DNA of 64,000 nt from Schistosoma mansoni (GCF_000237925.1 NW_017386027.1:930001-994000); one strand, 5' to 3'. Counted from the first letter of the stretch, positions 1 to 9,690 are shown. Numbers and translations are program-made. The notes: a model not told the origin generated them from the sequence alone.

Positions 1-141
1 CCTATTTGGGACTCGTCAGCTGAATGTACCTGCATCTCAGAGTTGATGTTCACTCTGGGACTCGAACCCAGCTACTTGCACAAGCAAGTGGCTATCAGGA
101 CTCAGTAGCTGAGTGGATAACGCGATGGCGTTTGAAACGCA
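1..141. repeat. SINE-like family A, head-to-head pair cut by window edge and gap
   Basis: Bases 1-85 read on the - strand give a B-box-like stretch (GGTTCGAGTCCC), then a family A body ending in the hammerhead core CTGACGA and GTCCCAAATAGG at the window edge. Bases 95-140 on the + strand give an A-box-like stretch (TAGCTGAGTGG, about 107-117) and the family's GATGGCGTTTGAA segment. The two halves therefore point in opposite directions. Both are incomplete. Confidence 0.6.
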
Positions 142-341
142 NNNNNNNNNNNNNNNNNNNNNNNNNNNNNNNNNNNNNNNNNNNNNNNNNNNNNNNNNNN
201 NNNNNNNNNNNNNNNNNNNNNNNNNNNNNNNNNNNNNNNNNNNNNNNNNNNNNNNNNNNNNNNNNNNNNNNNNNNNNNNNNNNNNNNNNNNNNNNNNNNN
301 NNNNNNNNNNNNNNNNNNNNNNNNNNNNNNNNNNNNNNNNN
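142..341. other. assembly gap (200 N)
   Basis: There are exactly 200 undetermined bases, likely a scaffold gap of fixed or estimated size. It lies between repeat sequence, a usual place for an assembly break. Any ORF drawn across it is meaningless. A missing upstream METTL15 exon could lie here or left of the window. Confidence 0.99.
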
Positions 342-499
342 CCCTTACTCAGGGTCTGGAAAGTCGGAAAAATGAAAATTTCGCAAATCAGATAAAAAAG
401 ATACTGGTGGTCTTGTATCACTAATCCGACACCAGACATTGGGTTTTAAGCGCTATTAGGCTAAGAAAAGAAAATAGGAGAGAAGAGGGTGAATATCAA

Positions 500-720
500 A
501 TATGAGATGCAGGTACATCCAGCTGACGAGTCCCAAGTAGGACGAAACGCGCGTCAAACTGGATTCTACTGCTAGTCACTATCCATCTTTGCTTATAATG
601 CTTGTGAATTAAGACAATATCGAGGCAATACGCACAGTTTGTACATATGCCAATAAGAGATTGACCAGTTGCAGTCCTAAACATCAATGGAAAGATTCAA
701 ACAAACAATACTAAGTGAAT
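500..720 (+). repeat. SINE-like family A copy (Sm-alpha-like)
   Basis: This copy holds the hammerhead segment and the 3' part of family A: TGCAGGTACATCCAG, CTGACGA, a GTCC/GGAC stem, GAAA, then the shared tail through CACTATCCATCTTTG and CACAGTTTG. The same tail is found at 13590-13800 and 21500-21760. The tRNA-like head is missing or beyond recognition. Schistosome Sm-alpha repeats are known to combine a Pol III promoter with a hammerhead; assignment to that group is by motif only. Confidence 0.65.
511..575 (+). ncRNA. hammerhead ribozyme-like motif, probably impaired
   Basis: Core CTGACGA is at 523-529, stem II is GTCC (530-533) with GGAC (540-543), and GAAA is at 544-547. A short stem III leads to the GTC cleavage triplet at 553-555. 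Stem I would pair ATCCAG (517-522) with CTGGAT (559-564), but AAA (556-558) sits between the cleavage site and the pairing strand. In the known type I geometry the base after the cleavage site pairs with the base before CTGANGA, so this bulge probably weakens or abolishes cleavage. Confidence 0.55.
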
Positions 721-1342
721 TGTTCCACTTGATTCAAAATTAGTAAGATACTAACATTTAGTTTTGTCTATGGTTTATTCTCTAGACTTTAAGCTTTCGT
801 TTGATATATGATTCTCTGCCATACATCTTTCTATCCCAAAATTATTGTGATCTAGCTGTAACCTTTTGCACTACATTTCCCCTATCCTAATTCTATGTAC
901 TTTGTGGTTGTGTTAATCATCTATTCATTCATGTGTCTTTTTGTATTGGTGTGAATCAAGAATAAATCGGGTAGTGCTCCAGTCAATTCTTCCGTTAACT
1001 CTCTTTTCTGTTAACCAGTCGGGTATTAGAGTAGTTTTCGTCTCTCTGGTACCAAGGTGTCACGCATTACTGGCCTCGAAACTGAACTAGATAGCCTATT
1101 ATGCCAAGTCCTCAAACTAGATCGAAACTAGTCCTCTCCTGTATATTAGTGGACAGATGAATCAAGGAAGTAACAGTAGCCTAGTGTTTTAAACACCGAA
1201 CATTCAATTACATCAATGTAGATTTTAAACAATGGCCCATTTAATTCAGCTTTGACAGGTTGAATATACAATAAATGGATAGAAATTCTGTACTGATTAC
1301 CCTAAGAATTCATTTTGCTTTCTACTCATCCATTTATTCTAG
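721..1342. other. intron-like sequence without recognised features
   Basis: AT-rich sequence before the first visible METTL15 exon. I looked for an upstream METTL15 exon (a HxPVL-type start of the RsmH fold) and saw none. Confidence 0.5.
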
Positions 1343-1491
1343 GTTTATTTAGATATGACTTTTGGTACAGGAGGTCATGCAAATGAAATATTGAAATATG
1401 CCGGTGATAATTTGACTTGTTACTTTCTAGATCGCGATCCAACAAGTTTATCATTTATGGAATCTCTTCGTAAAAATTATAGCTCATCCAA
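1343..1491 (+). CDS. METTL15: METTL15/RsmH-type rRNA (cytosine-N4) methyltransferase, first visible exon
   Basis: This exon opens in frame after a TTATTCTAG acceptor with VYLDMTFGTGGHANEIL, the glycine-rich SAM-binding motif of the RsmH/MraW family. It continues to FLDRDP, the acidic end of the next strand of the Rossmann-like fold, and ends in phase 2 before GTAAGT. Known METTL15 proteins act in the mitochondrion and methylate a cytosine at N4 in the small-subunit (12S) rRNA; the bacterial relative RsmH modifies 16S rRNA. The five visible exons join in consistent phase to give 321 residues, close to the roughly 310 of bacterial RsmH and shorter than human METTL15 (about 400). The missing part is the N-terminus, including any targeting peptide and the first pocket strand, so the gene is partial here. 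The introns are repeat-filled. MRPL46 lies convergent downstream. Confidence 0.9.
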
Positions 1492-2074
1492 GTAAGTTTC
1501 TTTCATATTCTGTATCTGATAAGTCTTGTCGATTTGAACGCTATATTCGTTTTCCTAAGCTATTCTGGTAACCCACAGGCTAGAACTACTCAGCGACTTG
1601 AACACCAGAGAGAAGACGCAAGTGTGAGAGAAAAAAATACCTTACTCCAAGGTTCGTTCTTGTACAGAAAATCATGGGTAGTTATAGATGTTAGCGTCTG
1701 TTAAATCAACACCATATTTCAGCCAGTCCGTTAACGACATAATATGCTACCGACCAATAATGGCATGCCACGTTGGAATTCTAGAATGTTCCACCATACT
1801 CTGATTGGCTAGGGCTCTTCGGCTCCTTTTGGGCTTCTGGAGGCTCCGTTGAAGTTCTCCGGAAGCCGACTCAACAATATCCACTATATTCTGTGATGAT
1901 AATATTGAGTTATTTTCTAAGAAAAGAAGTTGATTAGAGTAGTTCAGTATTGTATTATTCTAGTTAATAATAAAACTAAATGAAAGTAATTTCTAAGCTA
2001 AATTCTATTGTGTAATATTTCAAAACTTTACAAAGTTAATGCGCAAAACATAAAATTACATCTAATTTTATAGT
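1492..2074. other. METTL15 intron; unassigned, possibly an old LTR
   Basis: No coding exon is visible. Bases 1570-1880 are less AT-rich than their surroundings and read like an old repeat, possibly an LTR, but I cannot define both ends. Bases 1890-2074 are AT-rich with nothing recognised. Confidence 0.3.
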
Positions 2075-2490
2075 TGAAATCATGAGTCGATTGAAGCTAG
2101 ACCACCATGGAAAACCTGGAAGCACTGTTTGACGGTCGTTTCGTCCTATTATGGGACTCCTCAGCAGTGCGCATCCACGATCCCGCCTCGCGAAATTCGA
2201 ACCCAGGACCTATCAGTCTCACGTGCGAGCGCTTAACCACTAGACCACTGAGCCGGTCGGCATCCAATGGTGTTAATGTCTAACTTCAACCGATCCACGA
2301 AGTTGAGCAACCATTCACCATTGTCTTTAGTGAGTTGATGTCTCACAACAAACCTGGTTGAACTCCACTGGTCACTGCTTCTCACTAGAACTCTAGGAAA
2401 TATCTCTTGATGTCAGTCACTAGTGAACATATGATTATCACCAGAAGGGGCTTTTGTAGAGATTTGAGTAATTTTATAGTTGAAATCATG
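2075..2490 (-). repeat. SINE-like family B copy with 5' extension
   Basis: Read on the - strand it runs: an extension (about 2450-2275), a tRNA-like head with a B box (GGTTCGAATTT, near 2200-2212), GCGAGGCGGGATCGTGGATG, a hammerhead segment, then the tail through CCATGGTGGTCTAGCTTCAA. The same extension-head-tail order recurs on the + strand at 8290-8680, so the extension is part of the repeating unit. Confidence 0.6.
2122..2170 (-). ncRNA. hammerhead ribozyme-like motif in family B
   Basis: On the - strand, GCACTG (2165-2170) precedes CTGAGGA (2158-2164). Stem II is GTCC (2154-2157) with GGAC (2043+100, i.e. 2143-2146), followed by GAAA (2139-2142) and a GTC triplet ending at 2131. The pairing strand CAGTGC (2122-2127) follows only after AAA (2128-2130), the same spacer seen in family A copies. 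Core letters match the CTGANGA/GAAA consensus. The AAA bulge at the cleavage site makes activity doubtful. Confidence 0.5.
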
Positions 2491-2629
2491 AGTCCCCTTC
2501 TGATGAAGATTACATCATGATGTAATTAATTATAAGAAAAAAAATAGACAACAGTAATTTATCCTATTCAATTAATATTCAATAAAGCTAATTATTAGGG
2601 AAATCAGTCTAGTAACAGTCAGTTCAGTT

Positions 2630-3015
2630 CAGTCAGTCAGTCAGCTACAACGTAGGACCAGTCACATATATCCATCGGCCCAAGTTGCCATACCTCGTTA
2701 GCATAACAAGATGAACATCAAATTCATAGTAGTTAATTTAGTGCTGGTAATATATAAAAGATTGTATATAAGGATATAGTATAGGAAGGAAGACAGATAT
2801 GAAGCAAATTTTATCTCCCGGTTTAAGGGAAGATAAAGAGTTTATACACCTACTCCATTGTGATCGATTCTGAGCCATGTCACCTAGAGTCTTCAACCAT
2901 TGGTTACAATAGTCACGCGGGCCCCAACCAAGTAGTCTGCATCTACCAATATGGCTCAGACTAGAAGTTAGCAATGTAGAACCGGAAACATAAGCATCGA
3001 TTGAATTTTCCACGC
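2630..3015 (-). mobile_element. RTE-like retrotransposon 3' end fragment
   Basis: On the - strand a short reading frame gives SHIGRCRLLGWGPRD and LGDMAQNRSQW, the C-terminal residues of schistosome RTE-like polyproteins. It is followed by a 3' tail of GACT-type short repeats (CAGTCAGTCAGTCAG on the + strand near 2630-2645). A close relative lies at 20380-20685. Only the end of the element is present. Confidence 0.6.
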
Positions 3016-3149
3016 CATATCAATACAGTAGGACTAAGTTATCAATATAGATCCCAGAGTAGTAGAAGTATTAACAATGTTAGTAGCAGTAGAAAAGATT
3101 AGACGTAAACAATATAATTCGAGAAAAAAGAATGAACTCCTGGAGTAGA

Positions 3150-3340
3150 AAGATCTAGGGAATGACAAGGAGTGAATGTTTCTACACTATTGTGACTGAT
3201 TCTGCACCATTCCACTCAATGTTGCTAATCATTGGTTATGATAACGATGTTGACTCCAAGTTGCTTGTTTGCATCTATCAACACAACTCAGTTCAACAGT
3301 CAATGACTTCATAGACTGATTCCTCGTCTTGGTTTGTATA
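3150..3340 (-). mobile_element. decayed RTE-like 3' fragment
   Basis: On the - strand the sequence aligns by eye with the C-terminal coding end of the 2630-3015 fragment (a first-CACTATTGTGACTGATTCTG versus CCATTGTGATCGATTCTG match on the + strand, and the following ACCATT/CATTGG blocks). It is heavily mutated and has no open frame. Confidence 0.4.
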
Positions 3341-4017
3341 TAATAACAGTATTCAATATCAAATCCTCATGTTTTTTTGCACATAGTCGCAATATAAGTT
3401 ATCTGAAGGAACTGTTAACACATGAAGCGGTAGGATACTGATAAAAATACTCAATTTTCAACCTCAGAATCACACATTTTAGTCCTACTTTGCTGGCTAG
3501 TGTCACTACTCTGTCCCCCCCCATAAATACATAGGTCAAATCCTCGATGATACAAAAATTGTTTACATATTAATATTCAGGTTTTAAATCAAATTTAGGT
3601 CAAGCAACAAACTGACTTTCATTCTTCCGTCTCATCTATGATCACTTCATGACTGGGGAGAAAGAGAGATTATGGAACTGGATTAAATACTTGGAAGTGC
3701 CTCCTTGTACCAATATTCATGTGTTTAAATAAATACTAATTTTATCAAGACTGTACATTATAGTCATTGTTTTCAGTTAAATATCTGCTTGTAAACAGCA
3801 CCAAATTGTAATATTAGAATTGCAAGTTTGAATCTCACAAAGGACGTCAGTTCCTTCAAGGTTGCAGATACTCCTTGTTGCTAATGTTTACCAACCTGCA
3901 TGGAACTTCTCTTCTTGACTACTTTCAGTCACCTCACATTTAAACACTATGCATACTCTACTGAGTCACCCATACTAGTAGCCAGATTATAAATCGATCG
4001 ATAGAATTCGATTATAG
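3341..4017. other. METTL15 intron; only a short repeat tail recognised
   Basis: Mostly unassigned AT-rich sequence. Bases 3700-3735 (TTGTACCAATATTCATGTG then TTTAAATAAATA) match the 3' end of family C repeats on the + strand. Confidence 0.4.
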
Positions 4018-4325
4018 ATCAGAAGGGGTTTTGTGGAGATTTCAGTATTTTCATAATTGAAATCATGAGTCAGTTAAAGCTAGACCACCACGGAAAACCT
4101 GGAAGCACTGGATGGCCGTTTCGTCCTATTATGGCACTCTTCAACAGTGTGCATCCACGATCCCGCACTCGCGAGATTCGAATCCAGGACCTACCAATCT
4201 ATCGGTTAAGTGCTCTAGCGCGAGACTGATAGGAGTGCCATAATGAGACGAAACGGCCGTTCAGTACTTCCAGGTTTTCCATGGTGATCTAGCTTCAATT
4301 GACTTATGATTTCCACTATGAAAAT
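4018..4325. repeat. SINE-like family B, head-to-head inverted pair
   Basis: Bases 4040-4200 are family B on the - strand (tail, hammerhead remnant, B box GATTCGAATCT). From about 4201 the sequence switches to the + strand head (ATCGGTTAAGTGCTCTAGCG), and after an internal deletion to GACGAAACGGCCGTTCAG and the tail (to about 4325). Hammerhead cores are damaged in both arms: TTGAAGA replaces CTGANGA in the - arm, and the + arm lacks the 5' core. A similar head-to-head arrangement occurs at 13180-13465. Confidence 0.6.
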
Positions 4326-4408
4326 TCGATTAGCAATAGAAGATTCAAACTGATATAACATTAGTCAAGCTTTATGTATCTTTTTTCTCTACTTTTATTT
4401 TATGTTAG

Positions 4409-4609
4409 TCATAAAATTTATCCACTTATTGGACGATTTAGTGATCTTCCTCAATTATTAAATGGCTATAATCTGAAATATCAATCAGTTGATTTAATTC
4501 TTATGGATTTAGGTGTAAGTTCACTACAATTAGACATTGAATCTCGTGGATTTGGTTTTAAACATAATGCTCCATTAGATATGCGTATGAATCAAAGTCC
4601 GAATGTACA
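4409..4609 (+). CDS. METTL15: METTL15 methyltransferase, second visible exon
   Basis: The TATGTTAG acceptor is followed by one base completing the previous codon. The frame contains [17 protein letters not shown] and [16 protein letters not shown], matching the DLGVSS..QLD and RGFSF..DGPLDMRM signature blocks of RsmH/MraW, which line the SAM and cytosine pocket. The exon ends in phase 2 at a GTAAGT donor. Upstream in-frame bases back to 4374 are open but are the polypyrimidine tract, so the exon starts at the acceptor. Confidence 0.9.
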
Positions 4610-4691
4610 GTAAGTTTTGAAGATGTTAATTTGATTATTGGCTTTTTTTTTAGTTCACATTTAAGTAGTCTGTTCAATGAATAAGCAAACT

Positions 4692-5395
4692 TGTTGGGGA
4701 TGTCGAATTCCCAGAACTTACTTGGTAAATGGCTTAATTTTGTAATTTTATTTTGAAAATTTGAATTTTTTTTGTTTTCGTGCCAAAGGCGCTCTTTTCA
4801 CCTTCAAGTCGTATTTCCCACTTGTAAAATATCTTAAATGCTATTGGTCCGTTGTATCTTTGAGTGTGCTATTTTATAATGCTGTCCAAGGACAATTTAT
4901 CGCTGTATATATACGTTTGAGTTTTTCCCCTTATGACTTGCTTGTACTCGGCTGCTTAAGGAATATATATTCCCCTACTTCGACTTGGACTTCTTCCTCT
5001 AGTTAGCGGGGCCTGAGACAACGGACTAGATTAGCCTATCGTGTCACTATGTCATTGGTCTTCGTTCGTTACCGAGAAAATCGACTTAGCTCAAGCATAT
5101 CAAAACCGAAGTCATACAAACTTCATATCCAAATATCGAAATCAATCGTGTCCCGTAGCAATACATATATCCCGTATCTGTTTTCACTATTCAATATATC
5201 CCTAGAAGTTCTCAGAAGTTTAGCTCTTCAGATGCTTCATTGTTTATCATCTTTTCTTGAATCACGAATATTCTCGTAGAGTCGTGCGCACAAATTCAGT
5301 TCAGCGTTTATCTAAACTTTGAGTTGACGATTGGAAAGCACAGGACATTGTATATATTCAGTGTTTCTGTTGTGTTCTATTATCGTTCAGGTCTT
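4692..5395. other. possible solo LTR or old repeat
   Basis: The block begins TGTTGGGGATGTCGAATTCC, contains a TATA-like TGTATATATACG near 4903-4914, and has a pyrimidine-rich, ORF-poor texture like schistosome Gypsy-type LTRs. I could not find a matching end, target-site duplication or second copy in the window, so this is weakly supported. Short open frames inside show no protein features. Confidence 0.2.
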
Positions 5396-5399
5396 CTAG

Positions 5400-5600
5400 T
5401 GTGATGGCGGAGGTGGTCAACAGGAAACCCTGGACCCGGGTTTCGTGCTACTTGGCACTCGTCAGCAAGGTTTACCTGTAATTTTGAGGGACCTGATGCT
5501 CCCTGACGGATTCGACCCCGTGTCACTCAGCTTCACAGTCAGAGAGCATTCGATCAACACTAAGAAGGACCTGACACGCATGACATTGATCACCGCCCAG
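5400..5600 (-). repeat. tRNA-derived SINE-like repeat carrying a hammerhead
   Basis: Read on the - strand it has a tRNA-like part with a B-box-like GGGTCGAATCC (about 5509-5519) and then a complete hammerhead at 5477-5422. It differs in sequence from families A and B but has the same plan: Pol III-type head, then ribozyme. It lies antisense within the METTL15 intron between the exons ending at 4609 and starting at 8796. Confidence 0.6.
5422..5477 (-). ncRNA. type I hammerhead ribozyme, all consensus elements intact
   Basis: On the - strand: stem I AAACCTTG (5466-5473) pairs with CAGGGTTT (5425-5432), eight pairs with one G:T wobble. An outer AGG/CCT (5475-5477 with 5422-5424) extends it across a single-base bulge. 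Core CTGACGA is at 5459-5465. Stem II is GTGC (5455-5458) with GCAC (5445-5448) around a six-base loop CAAGTA. GAAA is at 5441-5444. Stem III is minimal (A:T plus C:G closing CCGG). The GTC triplet places cleavage between 5433 and 5432, directly against stem I as the known geometry requires. Self-cleavage is inferred, not shown. Hammerheads with such short stem III often work best as dimers. Confidence 0.75.
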
Positions 5601-5929
5601 TGATCAATCAATTATGATATATACTATTTCAATGAGAGAATCAATAGTGAATAGGAGGCTTCTATTGGGTCGAAATATATTCAAAAACTCATTTGTTTTA
5701 TATTAGCATGTGTCCTTAAAAAAATGAAGCCCTATTTTCGATCAACAACGTGTATCTGTTCCCTTGGAAAATCAAACCAAATCTTGACTAATAACATGTA
5801 CTTGTCATCATCTCCACTGATCATTTGACTTTAAACCGATATGTCCGATCAGCCCAGCCTATAGGTTTCTATTTACACAAAATGTTCACATATACTACTG
5901 ATATTTTATTACCTTTTCAAACCATTGAA

Positions 5930-6190
5930 ATCAGTAGCAATAGTAGTAATGTAGTCTACACATATCTACGTAGTTCAGTCCGGCAGTCAGTGTCTTCATG
6001 AACTAATACCATGTCTTTGTTTGGCTTTCCTTATCTTTCTTCCGAACAAATCCTGCCCTAGCCATCATCGCGCAGTGAGGTGGTCGATGGATGGAGAACA
6101 CAATATACATCCTAACTATCTCAGTCGATAAAGATTTACTACTTCGTCAATCGATTTGCCATACTTACCAAGTACTCTCAATTAACCCGA
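5930..6190 (-). mobile_element. decayed RTE-like 3' coding fragment
   Basis: The + strand text around 5960-6190 (CAGTCAGTGTCTTCATGA, AGTTTGCC-type and TACCAAGTACTC blocks) parallels the reverse complement of the C-terminal part of the RTE-like element at 16990-17230. It has no open frame. Confidence 0.4.
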
Positions 6191-6509
6191 TGATTCCAAA
6201 ATAAAGACAGTTAATCAGCTTCATGATTAGCAAACTTGTCACTAAAGTGTACATAAGAGATATACAAGCTTGTCTTAAAATCAGTTAACATGTTTATTTG
6301 AATGTTCAACAATTCCAGTAGCTCCTGAAATCATCAATATCTTTTATGATGATTATTATCATCGGTTACTTCTAACATCTCAATGTTTATTATGCTTTGT
6401 TCAATGAAACTAATAATGTTGTGGGAGATAGTTAGCATCGTAGTTCTATGTATGTGACATGACCTTGAATTCACGGGTTTATCCTAATAGTTAAACCTAA
6501 TTATTATTA

Positions 6510-6795
6510 TTACTTAGCCCTGCTACTCTTCGTGCATCATAGGCCGCCGATCAGGATTCTGCAACAATGTTCTGGGATCTCCTTTACAGTTCTTACCAGG
6601 TTCTATTCATCCTTGTGATGTCCACCTTCAATCCCTTGTTCATTGTGTTCCTTTGTTCCCTCCTTTCCTTTGGCATTGAGGATTTTGAACCACAGCTTGT
6701 TTTGTGATGCGGTTTGATGATTTATGCAAAGTGTAACCCATCCACCTTCGGAGTCTTTTCGTGACATCCTTCTCAGCTGGAAGTTGGTTTGTTCT
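6510..6795 (-). mobile_element. RTE-like (SR2-like) 3' coding remnant
   Basis: On the - strand, broken frames give RRWMGYTLHKSSNRITKQAV followed by a basic KGGNKGTQ stretch, resembling the GHTLRK..NRITRQAL..GKRKRGRP end of schistosome RTE/SR2-type polyproteins. A related remnant lies at 14270-14640. Stops and shifts make it inactive. Confidence 0.5.
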
Positions 6796-6799
6796 CTGT

Positions 6800-7205
6800 C
6801 ACAGTGGGTTGTTGCTTACGAAATTGAGAGAACGAAAGGCGAATGTCTGACGCTTTAACCGGGTTGGTGGACATGGAAAGTTCACCTAGGGGAGTTGGAA
6901 AACCCTGATTCCAAACCAATGGTGCACATGGGCTCCAGGATCCGGAAGGAACGAATGGCGTATGAATCAATGACTGGTCACCGGCTTCCATGAGACTGCA
7001 TCTCATCACGATGCTCCACTGCCTTGTGGACTAGACCTTTACGTCAAAGGCTCCGGGTGTGGTCCCCTAAGAAAACCACGTGCTTCATTTTGTGCACCTG
7101 GGCAGTATCACAGCCCTCATACAAATCGAATGGGATTTGTGCGGCGCATTGATATCTGGTGCCCCTTTGTACCAATATTTATGTGTTTAAATAAAAAAAA
7201 TAAAA
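6800..7205 (+). repeat. SINE-like family C copy
   Basis: It shares with 9050-9575, 11778-12305 and 22925-23445 the blocks GAATGTCTGACGCTTTAACC, ATGGTGCACATGGGCTCCAG, TGCATCTCATCACGATGCTC and the end TTTATGTGTTTAAATAAA with an A-rich tail. The 5' part is missing and replaced by RTE-like sequence. A TAAA-type tail suggests LINE-mobilised retroposition. Frames inside are not genes. Confidence 0.6.
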
Positions 7206-7570
7206 AAATATTATTTTGACAACGTTTGTGTTAGTTCTCCAAGTTTTAGCTCCGTACCCAACAGGAAACTGTTTAGAGCTTTCTCGACAGTTGTTTTGAG
7301 TTCCAGATGTTCCTCACTTATTTGAATGCTGCTCTTGCTTTTCCAATCCGTGCCTTCACATCTGCATCAAATTCTCCTTGTTTGTCAATGATGTCCAAGT
7401 GTGTAAAAGTTCCTCTCTCTTCCAGAGCATTTCCATCACGTACGAATTCTTGCTGCTCACTTTGTTGTATTTGGGGATCTTGTTTTTTTCCCTTGTTTAT
7501 GTTAAGGCCTACCATTGCAAAGGCTGCTGCTACACTGGCTATCTTCACCTGGATTTTTTTGGTGTGTATG
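7206..7570 (-). mobile_element. RTE-like reverse transcriptase C-terminal fragment
   Basis: On the - strand the frame at 7548-7318 reads VAAAFAMVGLNINKGK and later GEFDADVKARIGKARAAF, the region just after the YADD catalytic block of schistosome RTE/SR2-type reverse transcriptases. The middle is scrambled by a frameshift relative to the usual KSKILRYN sequence. Confidence 0.6.
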
Positions 7571-7696
7571 GAACCCTTCTATGGTTACTGCCGGTCCCAA
7601 GTCTGGAAAAAGAAAGAGGGTTTGACATGAGGTTAGGAATCCCATCCTGTATGAAAAATCCTTGCTTAAGAATGCTAGACAGAAAAATCATCTTTA

Positions 7697-7715
7697 ATTA
7701 TTATTATTATTATTA
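7697..7715 (+). repeat. (ATT)n microsatellite
   Basis: About six copies of ATT in a row. The same motif occurs briefly near 6500-6515. Confidence 0.85.
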
Positions 7716-7824
7716 CCTAAATTTATTTTCGTTTTACCAATATATTACTCATCATGGTGCAATCATTCATCTAATGGTATTTATAATTTTATTGAGATCA
7801 CAAATCGATGTCACTTCGACAACC

Positions 7825-8060
7825 GCTGGAAACCTGAATGCACTGGATGACAATTTCGTCTTAGTATGGGACTCCTTTGCAGTGTGTATCAATGATCTAG
7901 CAACTGGGGATCAGACCTAGGATCTATGGTCTCACGCTTCTAAACCACTGAGACGAAAACAAATAGTGTAACTGACACCAATCCGGAGCATTACGTAACC
8001 ATTGTTGATTGTCTTCGGTGAGTAACTTCCTCATACCTGACATGGTTGAACCCCACTGTT
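7825..8060 (-). repeat. diverged family B copy
   Basis: On the - strand: a family B extension remnant (about 8060-7990), a tRNA-like head, and a hammerhead remnant in which CTGANGA has become CAAAGGA while GAAA and the CACTG/CAGTG stem survive. This is older than the other copies. Confidence 0.45.
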
Positions 8061-8199
8061 CGTGATTTCAAGTTTTCAATGGTTGTTTAACTTAGATCTG
8101 TTTGTGGTTTCAATAAAATTCAGTAGACTCCACAATCCAATGTTAATAATTGTAACTTTGTTTGAAGTGTTGTCTAACTTATTCTTTAAAACCTATCGA

Positions 8200-8685
8200 A
8201 CAATATTTTCCATGGTGGTCTAGCTTCAATTGACTCATGATTTCAACTATAAAATTACTGAAATCTCCACAAAACCCCTTCTGATTATAATCATATGCTC
8301 ACTAGTGACTGACTTCAAGATACATGTCCTGGAGTTCTAGTGAGAAGCAGTGACCAGTGGAGTTTAACCACGTCTGTTGGGAGATAACAACTCACTGAAG
8401 ACAGTTGGTGAACGGTTGCTCAAACTTCGTGGATTGGTTGAAGTTAGACATTAACACCGTTGGCTGCCGACCAGCTCAGTGGTCTATCGGTTAAGTGCTC
8501 TGGCTCGAGACTGGTAGTTCCTGGGTTCGAATCTCGCGAGGCGGGATCATGGATGCACACTGCTGAGGAGTCCTACAATAGGACGAAACGGCTGTCTATT
8601 TCTTCCAGGTTTTCCATGGTAGTCTAGCTTCAATTGACTCATTATTTCAACTATGAAAATATCAATCGTAATTAATATACAGCAG
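8200..8685 (+). repeat. family B tail-extension-head-tail (partial tandem dimer)
   Basis: Bases 8205-8285 are a family B tail (CCATGGTGGTCTAGCTTCAA to CCACAAAACCCCTTCTGAT). They are followed without break by the extension (8290-8460), the tRNA-like head (A region GTGGTCTATCGGTTAAGTG, B box GGTTCGAATCT near 8523-8533), a hammerhead remnant and a second tail (to about 8660). The tail-to-next-unit junction indicates tandem, satellite-like organisation. The hammerhead has CTGAGGA, GTCC/GGAC, GAAA and GTC, but the stem I partner after GTC is lost. Confidence 0.6.
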
Positions 8686-8795
8686 CACCTTCAAAATTTC
8701 CACAATTTTCCCTACTTATTATTCTGTATAATGTAAACTTTAAGACTTATGAATAACTCACTTTCTATATTGACCTTAATCTGTATATGTTACAG

Positions 8796-9005
8796 AAAAG
8801 ATACACCAACTGCAGCTGATGTCATTAATACATTGAATGCTGACGAATTATCAAATATATTCAGTATTTATGGTGAAGAACGTTTATCTAAACGTATTGC
8901 AAATGCTATTGTTGATTATAGAAATGATGTTGGTTCAATTCAAACAACAAAACAATTAGCTGATTTAATTCATTCTGTTGTACCAATGAATAGAGAAGGT
9001 AGAAG
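8796..9005 (+). CDS. METTL15: METTL15 methyltransferase, third visible exon
   Basis: After a TATATGTTACAG acceptor the frame reads TAADVINTLNADELSNIFS then YGEERLSKRIANAIV, the RsmH-family helical insertion (TA..VL...E..L..I...YGEER.A.RIA..I). It ends with NREGRR in phase 2 at GTAAGT. In RsmH structures this helical subdomain caps the catalytic domain and helps bind rRNA. Confidence 0.9.
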
Positions 9006-9049
9006 GTAAGTAAAATTTCATCAATATATGTGTTTGGTTTCATTTATAT

Positions 9050-9575
9050 TTTGCCCCCGAATGCCCTGGTACGGTCGAGAGTGAGGAGAGTCCGCTCTCC
9101 CTCTCCAAATGCTCTCACATGGCCACGCGTATATAACCTCTGTCAGGGAAGTCCTACTCACTGCATTCTCGTGGCATTACTGTTGTTTACGAAATTGAGA
9201 TGACGAAAAGCAAATGTCCGACGCTTTAACCGGGTTGGTGGACACTCTCCGTGTCCACCTAGGGGAGTTGGAAAATCCTCATTCCGAACCAATGGTACAC
9301 ATCGGTTCCAGTATCCTGAGTAAACAAATGGCGTATGAATCAATCGTTGGTCACCGGCTACCATGGGACTGCATCTCCTCACGATGCTCCACTGTCTTGT
9401 GGATCAGACCTTTAGGTCGAAGGCTCCGGGTGTGGCCCCCCATAAAAAACACCTGTTTCAGTTTGGGCACCCGGGCAGTATCATAGCCCACACACAAATC
9501 AAATGAAATTTGTGTGGCGCATATTTATTTGGTGCCCCTTTGTATTAATATTTATGTGTTTAAATAAAAAAATAA
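9050..9575 (+). repeat. SINE-like family C, near full-length
   Basis: It begins around CCCCGAATGCCCTGGTACGG and ends TTTATGTGTTTAAATAAAAA. The copy at 11778-12305 matches it almost end to end, which gives the family length as about 525 bp. No Pol III boxes were obvious, so this may be a non-autonomous LINE derivative rather than a true SINE. Confidence 0.65.
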
Positions 9576-9599
9576 ATGCTATAAATTGAATTCAACTAA

Positions 9600-9690
9600 A
9601 TAAATGGTTGAAAGTATGAGTCAATTGGCTCATGCTTTCAACTATGAAAATACTGAAATCTCCACAATACTCCTTCTGAATGAATGGTAC
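9600..9690 (+). repeat. family B tail fragment, inverted ends
   Basis: ATGAGTCAATTGGCTCAT (9615-9632) is a palindromic join of two family B tails, followed by the + strand tail through CTCCACAATACTCCTTCTGA. Confidence 0.45.

Noticed and set aside
24-439. Open frames spanning the N gap
   Set aside because: They consist mostly of undetermined residues.
6773-7009. Open frames inside family C repeats (also 9158-9486, 11884-12299, 15652-15954, 23179-23442)
   Set aside because: The same frames appear in every copy on both strands and drift freely. They are shadows of a repeat, not genes.
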